From contig NW_013171849.1 of NCBI RefSeq assembly GCF_000151665.1, positions 186,001 through 250,000 on the forward strand: 64,000 nt of DNA, in the 5' to 3' direction. Both the position numbers and the translations under genes were made by a program. The notes beneath the pieces are model-generated. The model was given only the letters and a program-made list of their open reading frames with translations, searched no databases and had not been told where the DNA came from. Shown here piece by piece: positions 1 through 9,877 of the stretch. The DNA is from Blastocystis hominis (Eukaryota; Sar; Bigyra; Opalinata; Blastocystidae). Each line of letters opens with the position of its first letter. Position 1 is the stretch's first letter.

Positions 1-40
1 GGATAATGTACTGGGATTATACTGAATCGACAGTAGGAGG

Positions 41-59
41 TATATTCCCGCGGAATATA
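41..59. promoter_or_regulatory. Inverted repeat upstream of the Hsp70-like gene
   Basis: Eight-base arms TATATTCC and GGAATATA flank a CGC centre, ending 31 nt before the start codon at 91. The core TTCC/GGAA resembles half-sites of heat-shock elements, but only one inverted pair is visible. A regulatory role is an inference. Confidence 0.35.
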
Positions 60-90
60 AAAGCACGCCAAATACGGTAATCATAAATTA

Positions 91-2307
91 ATGTCGAATA
101 GTGTCCTGGGAATTGATTTTGGAACATCCTTTTCCTCTGTGGCCATTCTGTTTAAAGGAGAGATAAAGGTTGTTCATGATGAAAACGGAAGTACCTATAT
201 TCCGTCAGTTGTTTGTTTCCGTGAGAAGGAGAAGGTGGGAGCGGCCGCCGAGCATTTCAAAAAGAAATACCCCAAAAACACCATTTACGAAATCAAGCGT
301 ATTGTTGGTTGCCGATACGATGATGCGATTGTTTCTCGGATGCAGAAGATTTGGCCTTTTTCTGTTGTTGAAGGAATGGAACATCGCGTGCAAGTGGAGT
401 TTTATGTGAACGATAAACGTCGACGTTACTACCCTGAGTATGTGATCTCGAAAGTTTTGAAATATCTGGTTGGGCTGGCGGAGAATGTGACTGGAGAGAA
501 GTACTCCAAGGCTGTGATTACCGTTCCTGCTAACTTTAATGACACACAGCGAAAGTGTATTCGGGTAGCTGCTCGTTTTGCCAATCTCGAGGTGCTACGT
601 ATCATGGACGAGCCTGTCGCTGCAGCTGTTGCTATTTCGATTCAGACGAACATCGACAATAGCCGTGTATTAGTTTATGATCTTGGAGGAGGTACTTTCG
701 ATTTCACCATTCTGGAAGTGACAGTAAATGACTACCGTGTAAAGGCTACCGACGGAGATCCCTGCCTGGGCGGAGCGGATTTCACCAATGCCTTGATGGC
801 GCTGTCTCGCCAGAAGATCATCCAAGACGAGGGCGTGGACAGCAACGAGAACCCGCGTCTCGAAGTGGAGCTTCGCAGCGTCTGCGAGACGATCAAGCAG
901 GAGCTCACCTCTCTGGAGCAAGCCCAGATGGACATCGACCTGTCGCGCTACGGAGGGTCGATGTGCTACACGCTGACGATCAGTCGCTCCGAGTTCGAGA
1001 GCGTGATCGTGGGGCAGATCAAGCGCTCCGTCGACATCGTCGAGAACTGCATGAAGACCTACGACGTGGACATTTCGTCCGTCTCGGGCATCGCTCTGGT
1101 CGGCGGCTCCTCCTGCATCCCGCTCATCCGCAAGGAGCTCAACGAGCGCTTCCCCACGCTCCGCATCCTCTCCGGCTTCGACTCACGCGAAGTCGTCTGT
1201 CGCGGCGCGCTCGTCCAGGCGCTCTCCCTCATCGACGAGCCCGACCTCGTCTCCCCGACGCCCGCCGTGGTCTCTCCCAAGACCCAGCCCGACATCGCCT
1301 CCTCCACCCCCGTTTCCACCATCGAAACGCCCTCCCTCGTCCGCCCCTCCGCCTATCGCGAGAATCTCAACCGTAACGCGCGTCCGGAGGAGCTGCTCCC
1401 CTCCGCCTCCGCCTCCTCGCTCTCCACGCCGCAGTCCGTGTCGCCCTCCGCGGTCCCGTCGCTCAGCTCGCCCCAGCGGATCTCGCTCTCCTCGTCGCAG
1501 CGTCTCTCCGGATCGTCCACGCTCGAGGTCAAGCCCATCAGTCTCCAGCCCGTCCCTCTCTCCCTCCCCAAGCGTCCTTCTACGCCCTCTCTCTCCTCGC
1601 CCTCTCTCGCACCCGTTCCTGCGCCCATTCCCGCACCAATTCCCGCACCGATTCCCGCACCAATTCCCGCACCAATTCCCGCACCAGTTGCTGCACCGAC
1701 ACACGACTTCGGGAAGGTGCATATCCATCCAACGACGCCTCTGGACCTTGGAATCCGCGTGCAGGGCAAGTACATGAGCGTGATTATTCCGCGGAACACG
1801 CCGCTGCCGACCTCGATGTCGAAGACGTACCAGACGAACGAGGACCATCCGGACTGCGTGCACTGCTGCATGTACCAGGGCAACCACGAGCTGGTGGCGA
1901 ACGATGTGAAGATCGGGATCATCAAGGCGAAGGACATTCCGGTGTACCCCAACGTGCGCAGCCTGATCTCCATCACGTTTTCGATCGATATCAATGGAGT
2001 TTTTTCTGTGTCTGCGTCGGTTGTGGGCTCCGAAATGCCGGTGACAATCGAGATGCTGGACTCGGTTCTGTTGACAGACAAGATGATCGACAATATTATA
2101 GATGAGGACAAGCGAGAGAAGGAGGAGATTATAAAGGAAATGAGGGAGGATTTGATCAGCGAAATCGAGTTGAGGCTTCAGGACTTGGAGAACAGCGATA
2201 ACTATCGGATGATCGCGTTGGTGGCTCGCGAGCGAGATTGGCTGAACGAGAATATGTATACTGGCAGTGTGGAGGAGCTGCAGCAGTGTTTGGATAGGTT
2301 GAAATAA
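91..2307 (+). CDS. Hsp70-family chaperone with a long Ser/Pro-rich inserted linker
   Basis: The 738-residue product has no signal peptide, so a cytosolic or nuclear site is likely. Residues 1-380 form the ATPase domain: IDFGTSFSSVAI near the N-terminus (phosphate loop), DLGGGTFDF near residue 197 and GIALVGGSSCIPLIRKEL near 335 are the three Hsp70 signatures. Residues about 385-546 are a low-complexity Ser/Pro/Ala linker ending in APIP repeats. TPLDLGIRV near 547 corresponds to the usual PLSLGIE start of the substrate-binding beta domain, which runs to about 660. A short charged helical tail closes the protein and there is no EEVD. Ordinary Hsp70s have a linker of about ten residues, so the insert is odd. 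It separates the two domains that normally signal to each other. No intron is needed. A TAA stop is followed 11 nt later by TGTTTGTT. Confidence 0.9.
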   Translation: MSNSVLGIDFGTSFSSVAILFKGEIKVVHDENGSTYIPSVVCFREKEKVGAAAEHFKKKYPKNTIYEIKRIVGCRYDDAIVSRMQKIWPFSVVEGMEHRVQVEFYVNDKRRRYYPEYVISKVLKYLVGLAENVTGEKYSKAVITVPANFNDTQRKCIRVAARFANLEVLRIMDEPVAAAVAISIQTNIDNSRVLVYDLGGGTFDFTILEVTVNDYRVKATDGDPCLGGADFTNALMALSRQKIIQDEGVDSNENPRLEVELRSVCETIKQELTSLEQAQMDIDLSRYGGSMCYTLTISRSEFESVIVGQIKRSVDIVENCMKTYDVDISSVSGIALVGGSSCIPLIRKELNERFPTLRILSGFDSREVVCRGALVQALSLIDEPDLVSPTPAVVSPKTQPDIASSTPVSTIETPSLVRPSAYRENLNRNARPEELLPSASASSLSTPQSVSPSAVPSLSSPQRISLSSSQRLSGSSTLEVKPISLQPVPLSLPKRPSTPSLSSPSLAPVPAPIPAPIPAPIPAPIPAPIPAPVAAPTHDFGKVHIHPTTPLDLGIRVQGKYMSVIIPRNTPLPTSMSKTYQTNEDHPDCVHCCMYQGNHELVANDVKIGIIKAKDIPVYPNVRSLISITFSIDINGVFSVSASVVGSEMPVTIEMLDSVLLTDKMIDNIIDEDKREKEEIIKEMREDLISEIELRLQDLENSDNYRMIALVARERDWLNENMYTGSVEELQQCLDRLK

Positions 2308-2318
2308 AGATTGTGTCG

Positions 2319-2333
2319 TGTTTGTTCGAACAA
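2319..2333. terminator. 3'-end motif TGTTTGTT overlapping palindrome TTGTTCGAACAA
   Basis: TGTTTGTT (2319-2326) follows the Hsp70-like stop. It overlaps the perfect 12-nt palindrome at 2322-2333, so the converging minus-strand gene reads TTGTTCG here as well. Both transcripts may use this point as their 3' end. Confidence 0.55.
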
Positions 2334-3997
2334 GGACGCGAAGAGCTTTCGTTCTTCATATGGTCTTTGAAGCACTTCGCGATCTCCATCATGTCCACGC
2401 GGTCCTTGAACAAAATCGTTTTCAGCTTCGCGTCGCAGAGGATCTCGCGCCGATTCGCCGGGTTCTGGAGATTCTTCTCGTGGATATAACTCCACACCAG
2501 GCGCGTGTACTAGAACTCAACCCCTGCCTGCGCAGAAACTTGCGTCCGACTGCACATATCGCTCCCGCAGAACGAAGAAAGCGCTTCATCGACAGGGAAT
2601 TCCTTCTGATACCCGGTCTTTTCTACCCATCAGCACTCTTCCCAATCCCTTCTCTTCTCTTCATTCCCACTTCCACTCCCATTTGACTTTGGCTTTGACT
2701 TTGCTTTGGATTTTGCTTTTGAATTGGACTTCGATTTGGACTCTGCCTGGGCCTTCTCTTTCTTCTCCACTTCTACCTCCACCACGCCGTCTTCCTCCAT
2801 ATGGCGCGGAAGGGATTTCTACTCGCCACCTTCTCCCGCACACTACCATAATATCCACCGATTTCATTTCGTCCGTCCCAAACACAGCCTTCATCGCGGC
2901 GTCATTCACGATGCATTTCCTCTCCGCATTTTGCAGCTGATGCTCCCGAATGTACTGCCAAATCTTCTTCAGGCAGTCGCTTCGCGTGCAGTGCGTACAA
3001 CCAATCACCGCCTGCAACTCCGGAGACACTTTGTACGATTTCCGCGTGGTCACCACGGTGCCTACCATCGAATTCCAGCTTCGATCGGACCTGCCGCCGT
3101 TTGCCTGCTTTTCTGCTTGGACGGAAGCGGATCTCCGGGCGCCGAGTGCTCCTTGATGATGCTCTGAAGTGAAGGAAGCAAGCAAGCAGAAAAGAAAAGA
3201 AGGATATATAGACTTCATTCTTTTTGAGTTCCGTTTTGTGGGTGAGCTAGCGTGAACACAACCAACCAACCAAGCTGTACTTTCTGGAGGGTCTCGTCAC
3301 ACTTCACCGTATTCTCTGAGAGCAGGTCGTGCGTGTAAATGTATTTCCACAGTCGCTTATTCATCTGCTTTGAGATCTCGCCAAAATAGCATACTTGGTA
3401 GCGGAATTGTTCCTCTTTGCCGACGATCACAGCAAGGTCCGCATCCGGCACATAGCCCTGCCTTTCTGTTTGGCTATCATCCGTCTCTGGCGGAACCGTC
3501 GCTGCGTTTTCGGTCTGACTGGCGGAAGCAGTCTGGGCAAAAAGCAGGTCTACTTCCCGCTTTTCCTCCTCGCCAAGAGAATAGCTCTCCTCTGTCTTCG
3601 ATCCTTCGAGTAAACAAGAAAACTAATGAAAAACTGTCGTCTGAGCCACCTCGATGTAGCTCATCAGTATTCGATGTGTGATTGTCTGGCGGGGTCTACT
3701 AATCAACACCATGCACTTCAATACTTGTTCTTTTGCCTTTTGACTATTAGAAATAACGTTACTTAGCAGGAGAAAATCGTTGATCGCTACTTTGATTTCT
3801 CCTTTTCGATCTGCAAGGCTTTGCGTCAGATCCGTCCGAAAGTCATACCTTATTCCGTGCTTTTGCTCCAACTGATTCTGGACGGATTTTCTCGTCAAGA
3901 CGGTCAGATCGCTGTTTTGCAGGATCTCAAATATCTCTTTCTTCAGCTGGTTCTTGGAAAGGCCTAACCCTCAAAACTACTCCTCGGACTCACTCAT
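2330..3997 (-). CDS. DEK-C domain plus three SWIB/MDM2 domains (chromatin protein)
   Basis: The start ATG at 3997 becomes usable after removing a 30-nt intron right after its fourth base, giving MSLSKNQLKKEIFEILQ. That opens a DEK-C domain (to about 3790) ending RKGEIKVAINDFL. Three SWIB domains follow, near 3390-3290, 3050-2840 and 2600-2330. They contain RLWKYI, KKIWQYI and RLVWSYI in the helix that starts 'LW.YI', and the last holds REILCDAKLKTIL. Splicing is clear at 3400-3371 (30 nt) and before the last SWIB (30 nt). Other junctions are less sure, with one apparent intron of about 110 nt near 3275-3169. A Lys-rich stretch separates domains 2 and 3. DEK-C/SWIB proteins bind chromatin or transcription complexes. 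No in-frame stop follows the third SWIB domain before the antisense Hsp70-like coding region, so the 3' end given is approximate. Confidence 0.75.
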
Positions 3998-4020
3998 GGA
4001 AAGAGGAAAGTGTGAAATCA

Positions 4021-4032
4021 AACAAACAAACA
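4021..4032 (-). terminator. TGTTTGTT motif (doubled) after the aspartase gene
   Basis: On the minus strand the run reads TGTTTGTTTGTT, about 50 nt after the aspartase stop and only 24 nt before the ATG of the next minus-strand gene at 3997. Confidence 0.6.
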
Positions 4033-4079
4033 GGCAAATCACATCGACATTACTATTACTATTACGTTAAATTTGTCAT

Positions 4080-5558
4080 TTAGTGCTTCTTGGTAATGTA
4101 GTTGGGCTTGGTCATCTTCTCAGGGACCAGCAGCTCCTCGACCTCCTGCTTGGTGCAGAAGCCCTGCTCCACCAGCACGTCCTTCACAGACTTTCCAGTC
4201 TGGTTGGCGATCTTGGCGGCAGTCGAGCACTTCTTGTAGCCAATGTAGGGCAGCAGACCGGTGACAATACCGATGGAGTTGTTCAGCAGCTTCTCGCACT
4301 GAGCCTTATCAGCAGTAATGCCATCGACGCAGAGAGTGCGCAGAGTCTTGGTGGCGCGAGTGAACATGTTGATGTTGTTGAACAGGTTGTAGATGAGCAC
4401 GGGCTCCATCACGTTCAGCTCCAGCTGACCAGCCTCCGAGGCGAGTCCGCAGGTCAGATCACCTCCGATGATCTGGAAGCAGGTCTGGTTCACCACTTCG
4501 GGAATCACAGGGTTCACCTTGCCGGGCATGATCGAGCTACCAGGAGCGCGAGGAGGCAGGTTGATCTCATGGAGACCGCAGCGAGGTCCAGAAGCCAGCA
4601 GACGCAGATCGTTGCAGATCTGGGACAGCTTCACGGCGCAGCGGCGGAGCACTCCAGAGAAGTAGAGCATACCGGAGGTGTTGGAGGAAGCGTTGATCAG
4701 ATCGGGAGCAATCTGAATATCGAAACCGGTGATCTCACGCAGAGCCTTCACAGCGGCAGCAGAGTAGTCGGGGTGAGCAGCAGTTCCGGTACCAATGGCA
4801 GTACCTCCGAGGTTCACAGTCAGGAACACCTTGGCGGCCTCCTTGACCAGATCCACATCCTCCTGAAGGGTGGTGGAGTAGGCATGGAACTCCTGTCCCA
4901 GAGTCATGGGCACTCCATCCTGAAGCTGGGTACGACCCATCTTCATCACGTCCTTGAACTCCTCAGCCTTCTTGGCGAAGGAATCGACCAGGAGCTGCAT
5001 CTGCTCCACCATGGCGAAGTGGTCCAGATACATACCCAGCTTAGCAGAGCTAGGATAGGTATCGTTCGTGGACTGGCACTTGTTCACGATATCGTTGGGG
5101 CTGATGAACTCGTAGTCTCCACGAGGATGACCCATGATCTCCAGAGCGCGGTTGGTGATCACCTCGTTGGTGTTCATGTTGGTAGAAGTACCAGCACCTC
5201 CCTGAATCATATCCACGATGAACTCAGAGTTCCACTTTCCAGAAATGACTTCATCGCAAGCCTGCTTGACGGCGTTGGCCTTGTCATCAGGAACGAGACC
5301 GAGGCGGTTGTTGGCGGTGATGGCAGCCTTCTTCACCATACCGTAAGCCTTGATGTAGTTGGGGAAGTCATAAAGTCTCTTTCCCGTAATATCGTAGCTC
5401 AGGTAACCACGCATGGTCTGGACTCCGTAGTAGTGGTCAGCAGGGACCTGGAGCTCTCCGAGCAAATCGGACTCAGTACGAGTAGCAGCTCCACGGAGGA
5501 AGATACGAGAGGCAGCAGCAGCTTTAGGCGCAGAACGAATGAGAGCGGACATTTTCAA
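4080..5558 (-). CDS. aspA: Aspartate ammonia-lyase with organelle presequence
   Basis: This 492-residue member of the aspartase/fumarase superfamily converts L-aspartate to fumarate and ammonia. Aspartase is preferred over fumarase because the blocks match AspA: VPADHYYGVQT near residue 40, CQSTNDTYP near 165, KMGRTQLQDGVPMTLGQEF near 205, GPRCGLHEINLP near 325 and the superfamily signature GSSIMPGKVNP near 340 followed by VIPEVVNQ. The first 28 or so residues are rich in Ser, Ala and Arg and lack acids, as in a mitochondrial import signal, so it probably acts in a mitochondrion-related organelle and could feed fumarate into fermentation. The reading frame is intronless with strong codon bias, which also keeps the opposite strand open for 1.5 kb. 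Confidence 0.88.
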   Translation of the reverse strand: MKMSALIRSAPKAAAASRIFLRGAATRTESDLLGELQVPADHYYGVQTMRGYLSYDITGKRLYDFPNYIKAYGMVKKAAITANNRLGLVPDDKANAVKQACDEVISGKWNSEFIVDMIQGGAGTSTNMNTNEVITNRALEIMGHPRGDYEFISPNDIVNKCQSTNDTYPSSAKLGMYLDHFAMVEQMQLLVDSFAKKAEEFKDVMKMGRTQLQDGVPMTLGQEFHAYSTTLQEDVDLVKEAAKVFLTVNLGGTAIGTGTAAHPDYSAAAVKALREITGFDIQIAPDLINASSNTSGMLYFSGVLRRCAVKLSQICNDLRLLASGPRCGLHEINLPPRAPGSSIMPGKVNPVIPEVVNQTCFQIIGGDLTCGLASEAGQLELNVMEPVLIYNLFNNINMFTRATKTLRTLCVDGITADKAQCEKLLNNSIGIVTGLLPYIGYKKCSTAAKIANQTGKSVKDVLVEQGFCTKQEVEELLVPEKMTKPNYITKKH

Positions 5559-6150
5559 GATAAGGGCAAAGAAAAAATATGATTTTCAATAAGATCAGAG
5601 AAACAATCATTTGCTGACTGGGGAAACTGGGGAAATGGGGAAATATAGAAAAAAAGAAATGATTTCCTTCTTTTGAACAGTTTAAGTGAGTGTGAATGCT
5701 ACAGAATGGATATATCTTGAGATACACAAAGGCAAAAGAAAACATAGAAGTGTGATGTGTCAGTTTAACTCTGCTTACATGTTTCTTGCGATTGCTGAAT
5801 TAGGAATACTTGCATTTATTGACAAATTATCCTATGTGATGTTAGTTGTTAGGAGCTAAAGTAAATTGGAAAAATAGTCAATTAATCTAGAAGATACAAA
5901 GAAGAGGAGTAAAGAAAAATAGAATTCGAACAAATTGTCATATTAGAAACACACCCCACCCCATTATTGTAGGTACAAGTTGCATAAAACAAACTAAGAT
6001 ATTTAGAACAAAAATAGAAATAATGCAAGTTTGACAACATTCTCCCTATTTCCAGAAAATGGCGCTATTTTCTAAAAAGGAAAGAAAAACCTATTTGAAA
6101 GTCTAAGAGAAGTACCGTATATATATTTTATCTTGCTATTACCAACGAAG
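5559..6150. other. Intergenic, divergent promoters
   Basis: This AT-rich spacer lies between the minus-strand aspartase start and the plus-strand WD40 start. Short open frames here show no conserved motif and I see no gene. Confidence 0.6.
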
Positions 6151-7260
6151 ATGAAATTCGATAATCTCTGCGGACATACAGATGGAATCAACTGTCTAAC
6201 ATATTGGAATACCGTCGCAGCATCAGGAAGTGATGACCATACGGTGAGGCTTTGGGACTTGAAGAATAAGAGCTCCATTGCTGTTCTTGATGGATTCTTT
6301 GAAAAGAGAATCACTGCGTTGTGTCACAATCCGCGTATGACAAGACAATTATTTGTGGCATGCGGGAACAAGATTTTAGAGTTTGACGTGCGCAATACTT
6401 CAGGAGTCGTCAGTGTTATGGAATCCGTATTATATCTATTCTGATGTACATCATAGGAGTCAGACAGTGTGTCCACAGTTATTAACGACATGTGCATAGA
6501 TCCAGAAGGATACATCTTAGGGTCGTGCAACAGTGCTGGGTGCGTTTGCGTGTCCGAATTAACAATTAGGAACATCGACATATACAATGTTTATACACGA
6601 GAGACAAAGCGAATCATGAATCTCGATCGCACTGTGAGCACTTTGTCCTTTTACCGCCAAGGCAAAAAGTACGCGTGTCATTCTCCTTCAAAAATAGCGT
6701 TTCCCTGTTCGCTACGGGAGATCTGACCACCGTCTATAACTAGTACGTGCTAATTCTCATCTCATAAAATAGCTCGATGACCGGCGAGCTGCTTCACCAA
6801 TCGACACTCCCCGTTCTACCTGACATCGAAGCCAGCGACATCGAGACGCCTGTCGTGAAGGACATCTGCATGAATTATGATGGTAGGCGTGATCGAAGCG
6901 TCCGATGCAGATTCCATGCTGTACGTTGGCTGCCAAGATGGATCTCTCCGTTGCATTAACCCCAAAGGGAAGGACACAGAGCTGGAAAACTACATTATAT
7001 GCAAACCACATCAAGACTGTGTAAAGAAAATCACATGTGGGAAGAATATCGAGGGGTCGATTCTCCTGTTTACCGTTGGAAACGACAGCCGAATGTCTGT
7101 CTGCAGCAAAACAGCGACTGGCCGGCGCTTTGATCAGCAATTGCATGTGAAGCTTCGTTATGTGCCCAACAGTCTATGCTTTGTGGATACACTGAATGAA
7201 AACATGGTCCTCAGTTGTAGCAACAGTAACTATTTGTTAATGATATCTGATATTGCGTAA
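6151..7260 (+). CDS. WD40-repeat protein
   Basis: The start is the ATG opening MKFDNLCGHTDGINCL. Removing introns 6427-6456 (30 nt), 6540-6569 (30 nt), one of 29 nt near 6680, one of 30 nt near 6742 and 6883-6910 (28 nt) gives one continuous frame of about 330 residues. GSDDHTVRLWDL near residue 34 is a canonical WD repeat end. Later repeats are weaker: VSLFATGDLTTVYNY, MLYVGCQDGSLRCINP and LLFTVGNDSRMSVC. The protein should fold as a single beta-propeller scaffold. Its partner is not evident. Stop TAA is at 7258, with TGTTTGTT 17 nt later. Confidence 0.82.
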
Positions 7261-7276
7261 TTTATTTTCTAGTACA

Positions 7277-7284
7277 TGTTTGTT
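7277..7284 (+). terminator. TGTTTGTT 3'-end motif
   Basis: The octamer lies 17 nt after the WD40 gene stop codon. Confidence 0.6.
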
Positions 7285-7367
7285 GAAATACAAGGTGAGA
7301 TTGTAACAGTGTCATTCTCATAACAGTAAAAATAACTAATCAGAGGGATGTGAATAAAGCAAAATAG

Positions 7368-7456
7368 TCCGAGCTGCCGGAATCGAACCAGCGACCCTTA
7401 GATTGCTGCGAAGCAGCCACTACAGTCTAACGCTCTACCAACTGAGCTAAGCTCGG
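7368..7456 (-). tRNA. tRNA-Tyr (GUA) with a 16-nt intron
   Basis: Acceptor arms CCGAGCT and AGCTCGG pair, the D arm GCTC..GAGC and T arm GCTGG..CCGGC with TTCGATT loop are intact, and the discriminator is A. The anticodon loop CTGTAG..A carries GTA, with a 16-nt insertion after position 37, the canonical site for tRNA introns. The insertion holds a hairpin CTGC/GCAG. Tyr tRNAs of many eukaryotes need this intron for correct modification. Confidence 0.93.
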
Positions 7457-8606
7457 TCTGAATTGGTTCTAATCATATGATATATACATATAATATTACT
7501 AGTGAAGATAAGAAATATCCTGCGAAAAAACAATGAATTGAAAGGAATTTGATGTTTTCTTTAGGAATAATGGAGAAGAGAGATATTGAGTATAGAATAT
7601 ATTCATTGAAATGAAAAGGAATATGGATAATAGGCTAATGAGACGTTCTAATTAAATGACTTTGAATTATAAGTAGTATTTCAAAGATGACTTAGATCAT
7701 TTTACACAGGTATTGAAGACACAAACTACATTACTATTTCACTTAGTAATGATAATTAGAACGTATTCTGAATGTTTCTTCGATAGATCCTCACACAACT
7801 TCGATTTATGTCACACATGTTGAGAATACTATGAAATATGTATATATTTTACTATACTTGTTTATGCAGGGTGTTCCCCAAGCACATAATTACTGTTTGA
7901 TATAATATCTTGTACTTCAAATAGCAAAAAAGTGGGGTTTGTACAAAGTACAATGTGAAATATACATAATAAAGGCACTATGCGTAAAAACAGAAAGCAA
8001 ACAGTAACGCGAGAGTTCTAATAGCAATGATGAATACATTTATATTTAGCGCAACAGTTATTTGACTTAAAGCATTACATTAAAAATGCAAAATAAAAAA
8101 GTGAACTAGTATAACAAGATCTTGTTTAACATGATTCAGTTTTCCATACTATTATTCATTATGATGAAAAAGACATTTGATTTGATTATTTCTGCTGATG
8201 ACATTTATCGTGTTGATAGTTCCATCATCCAAAATATGCATGGATGTTGGAATAAGCAAATAACAGTAAAAGGTTTCATTGCTAACATTGATTTATTCGA
8301 TTTCTTGCGAGTCAGTGTATCTATTTCTTCTTGAACTTTTGCAGTCAATAATTAGAAGTATAACAAATACTACTCAATTTTATTATATCAAGTTGTTCTA
8401 TCAAAGAGAAAAACGACTACCCATTGTATTATAATCAGCATTAGAGGCTTTTTTCCATCATATTATTAATGAAAAAGCCAATACATAGATATAACTTTTA
8501 TTATAATACGTACACCTGCATTTCCAACTCCAAAATCGACTTTATCTTTGTACAAGTCACACTACCAACACCAATCATTCTTTCATTTCCTGTGTTTTTT
8601 CTTTCC
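7457..8606. other. Gene-poor AT-rich region
   Basis: About 1.15 kb without a recognisable gene. The longest frame (8122-8334, 70 codons, plus) has hydrophobic composition but no motif and no 3'-end motif behind it. Confidence 0.55.
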
Positions 8607-8614
8607 AACAAACA
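8607..8614 (-). terminator. TGTTTGTT 3'-end motif for PCCA
   Basis: Read on the minus strand, 109 nt after the PCCA stop codon. Confidence 0.5.
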
Positions 8615-8722
8615 CTTCAGTATTCATATTGTTGTTATACGATGATTATTACTACGACTACACCTTCCTTCCTTTTTCATTATTCCTTCCCTGTTCCTTC
8701 GCTCGCTCGCTCGTTCGCTTGC

Positions 8723-9842
8723 TTAAGCGGACACATCAAAGTCCATGATGACATCGTCGAGCGCGAGGTTCTGTCCGGGCTTGAAGTAGACCTTCTTGAC
8801 GACGCAGGCCTTCTGCGCGTAGAGCTCGTTCTGCATCTTCATGGCCTCGACGACGGCGAGAGGCTGTCCGGCCTCGACGCGATCGCCCTCCTTGACGTGG
8901 ACCTTGACGAGGGATCCGGCCATGGGGGAGGCGAGGAACTTGCTGGTGTCGGGCTGCACCTTGGGGATCATGAACTTGCTCAGCTCCTGGGCGCGCGCGC
9001 TGCGGAGCACCACGTCGAAGTTTCCTCCGCAGTACTGCATGCTGTATCCCTCGGTGGTGGGCTCGAAGTACTGCACCTTCACGTCCACGCCGTCCACCTT
9101 CGCGCTCACGATCGGACGGTCGCTCTCCAGACCCGCGTCCTCCACCTTCACCTTCTTTCCGTCGATCTCCAGCGTCATCGCCTCGCCCTCGAACTCCATG
9201 TGCACCTTGTACTCCTTCTCGCCCACCGTCGCCACCAGGTCCTTCTCACACACCGGCTCGTACGACTCCATCTGCTGGTCGTTCGTCGCCTCCTTCGCCA
9301 GACGCTCCTGGTGCACCGCGATCGTCGCCGCGATCAGCTGCTCCGCCTCCGTCTCCGTCAGGTGCGAGCCCGTCCAGCCGTCGGGGTACTCCTCCTTGAT
9401 GAAGTTCGTCGTGATCTTCCCCGAGCCGAAGCGCTTCGACCGGATCACGTCCTGCAGGAACGCAGAGTTGTGGTTCAGGCCGCGGATGATGTACGTGTTC
9501 AGCGCCTCGTCCATGCGCTTGATCGCCGTCGCGCGGTCGTCGCCCCACGTCACCAGCTTGCAGATCATCGGGTCGTAGTACATCGAGATCTGCGATCCGT
9601 CCAGGATGCCCGAATCGCATCGCACGAACTCGCCGCGCGGCTCGATGTACTTCGTCAGCAGACCCAGCGACGGCAGGAAGTTCCGGCGCGGGTCCTCCGC
9701 GTACACGCGCGCCTCGATCGCGTGCGCGTACCGCTTCAGCGGCCAGTTGATCAGACGGTCCGGCAGCTTGCGGCCCGCGGCGATCCAGAACATCTGCTCC
9801 ACGATATCCTCGCGCGTCACCATCTCCGTGATCGGGTGCTCC

Positions 9843-9877
<35 letters not shown>

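Noticed and set aside
1183-2111. Long minus-strand frames inside the Hsp70-like gene
   Set aside because: Shadows of a GC-rich, low-complexity coding region.
4080-5558. Fumarate hydratase as product
   Set aside because: The superfamily signature is shared, but residues around it (VPADHYYGVQT, VIPEVVNQ, QDGVPMTLGQEF) follow aspartase, not class II fumarase.
4083-5582. 499-codon plus-strand frame opposite the aspartase
   Set aside because: Composition (His, Leu, Val, Gly rich) and exact overlap show it is the antisense shadow of a strongly codon-biased gene.
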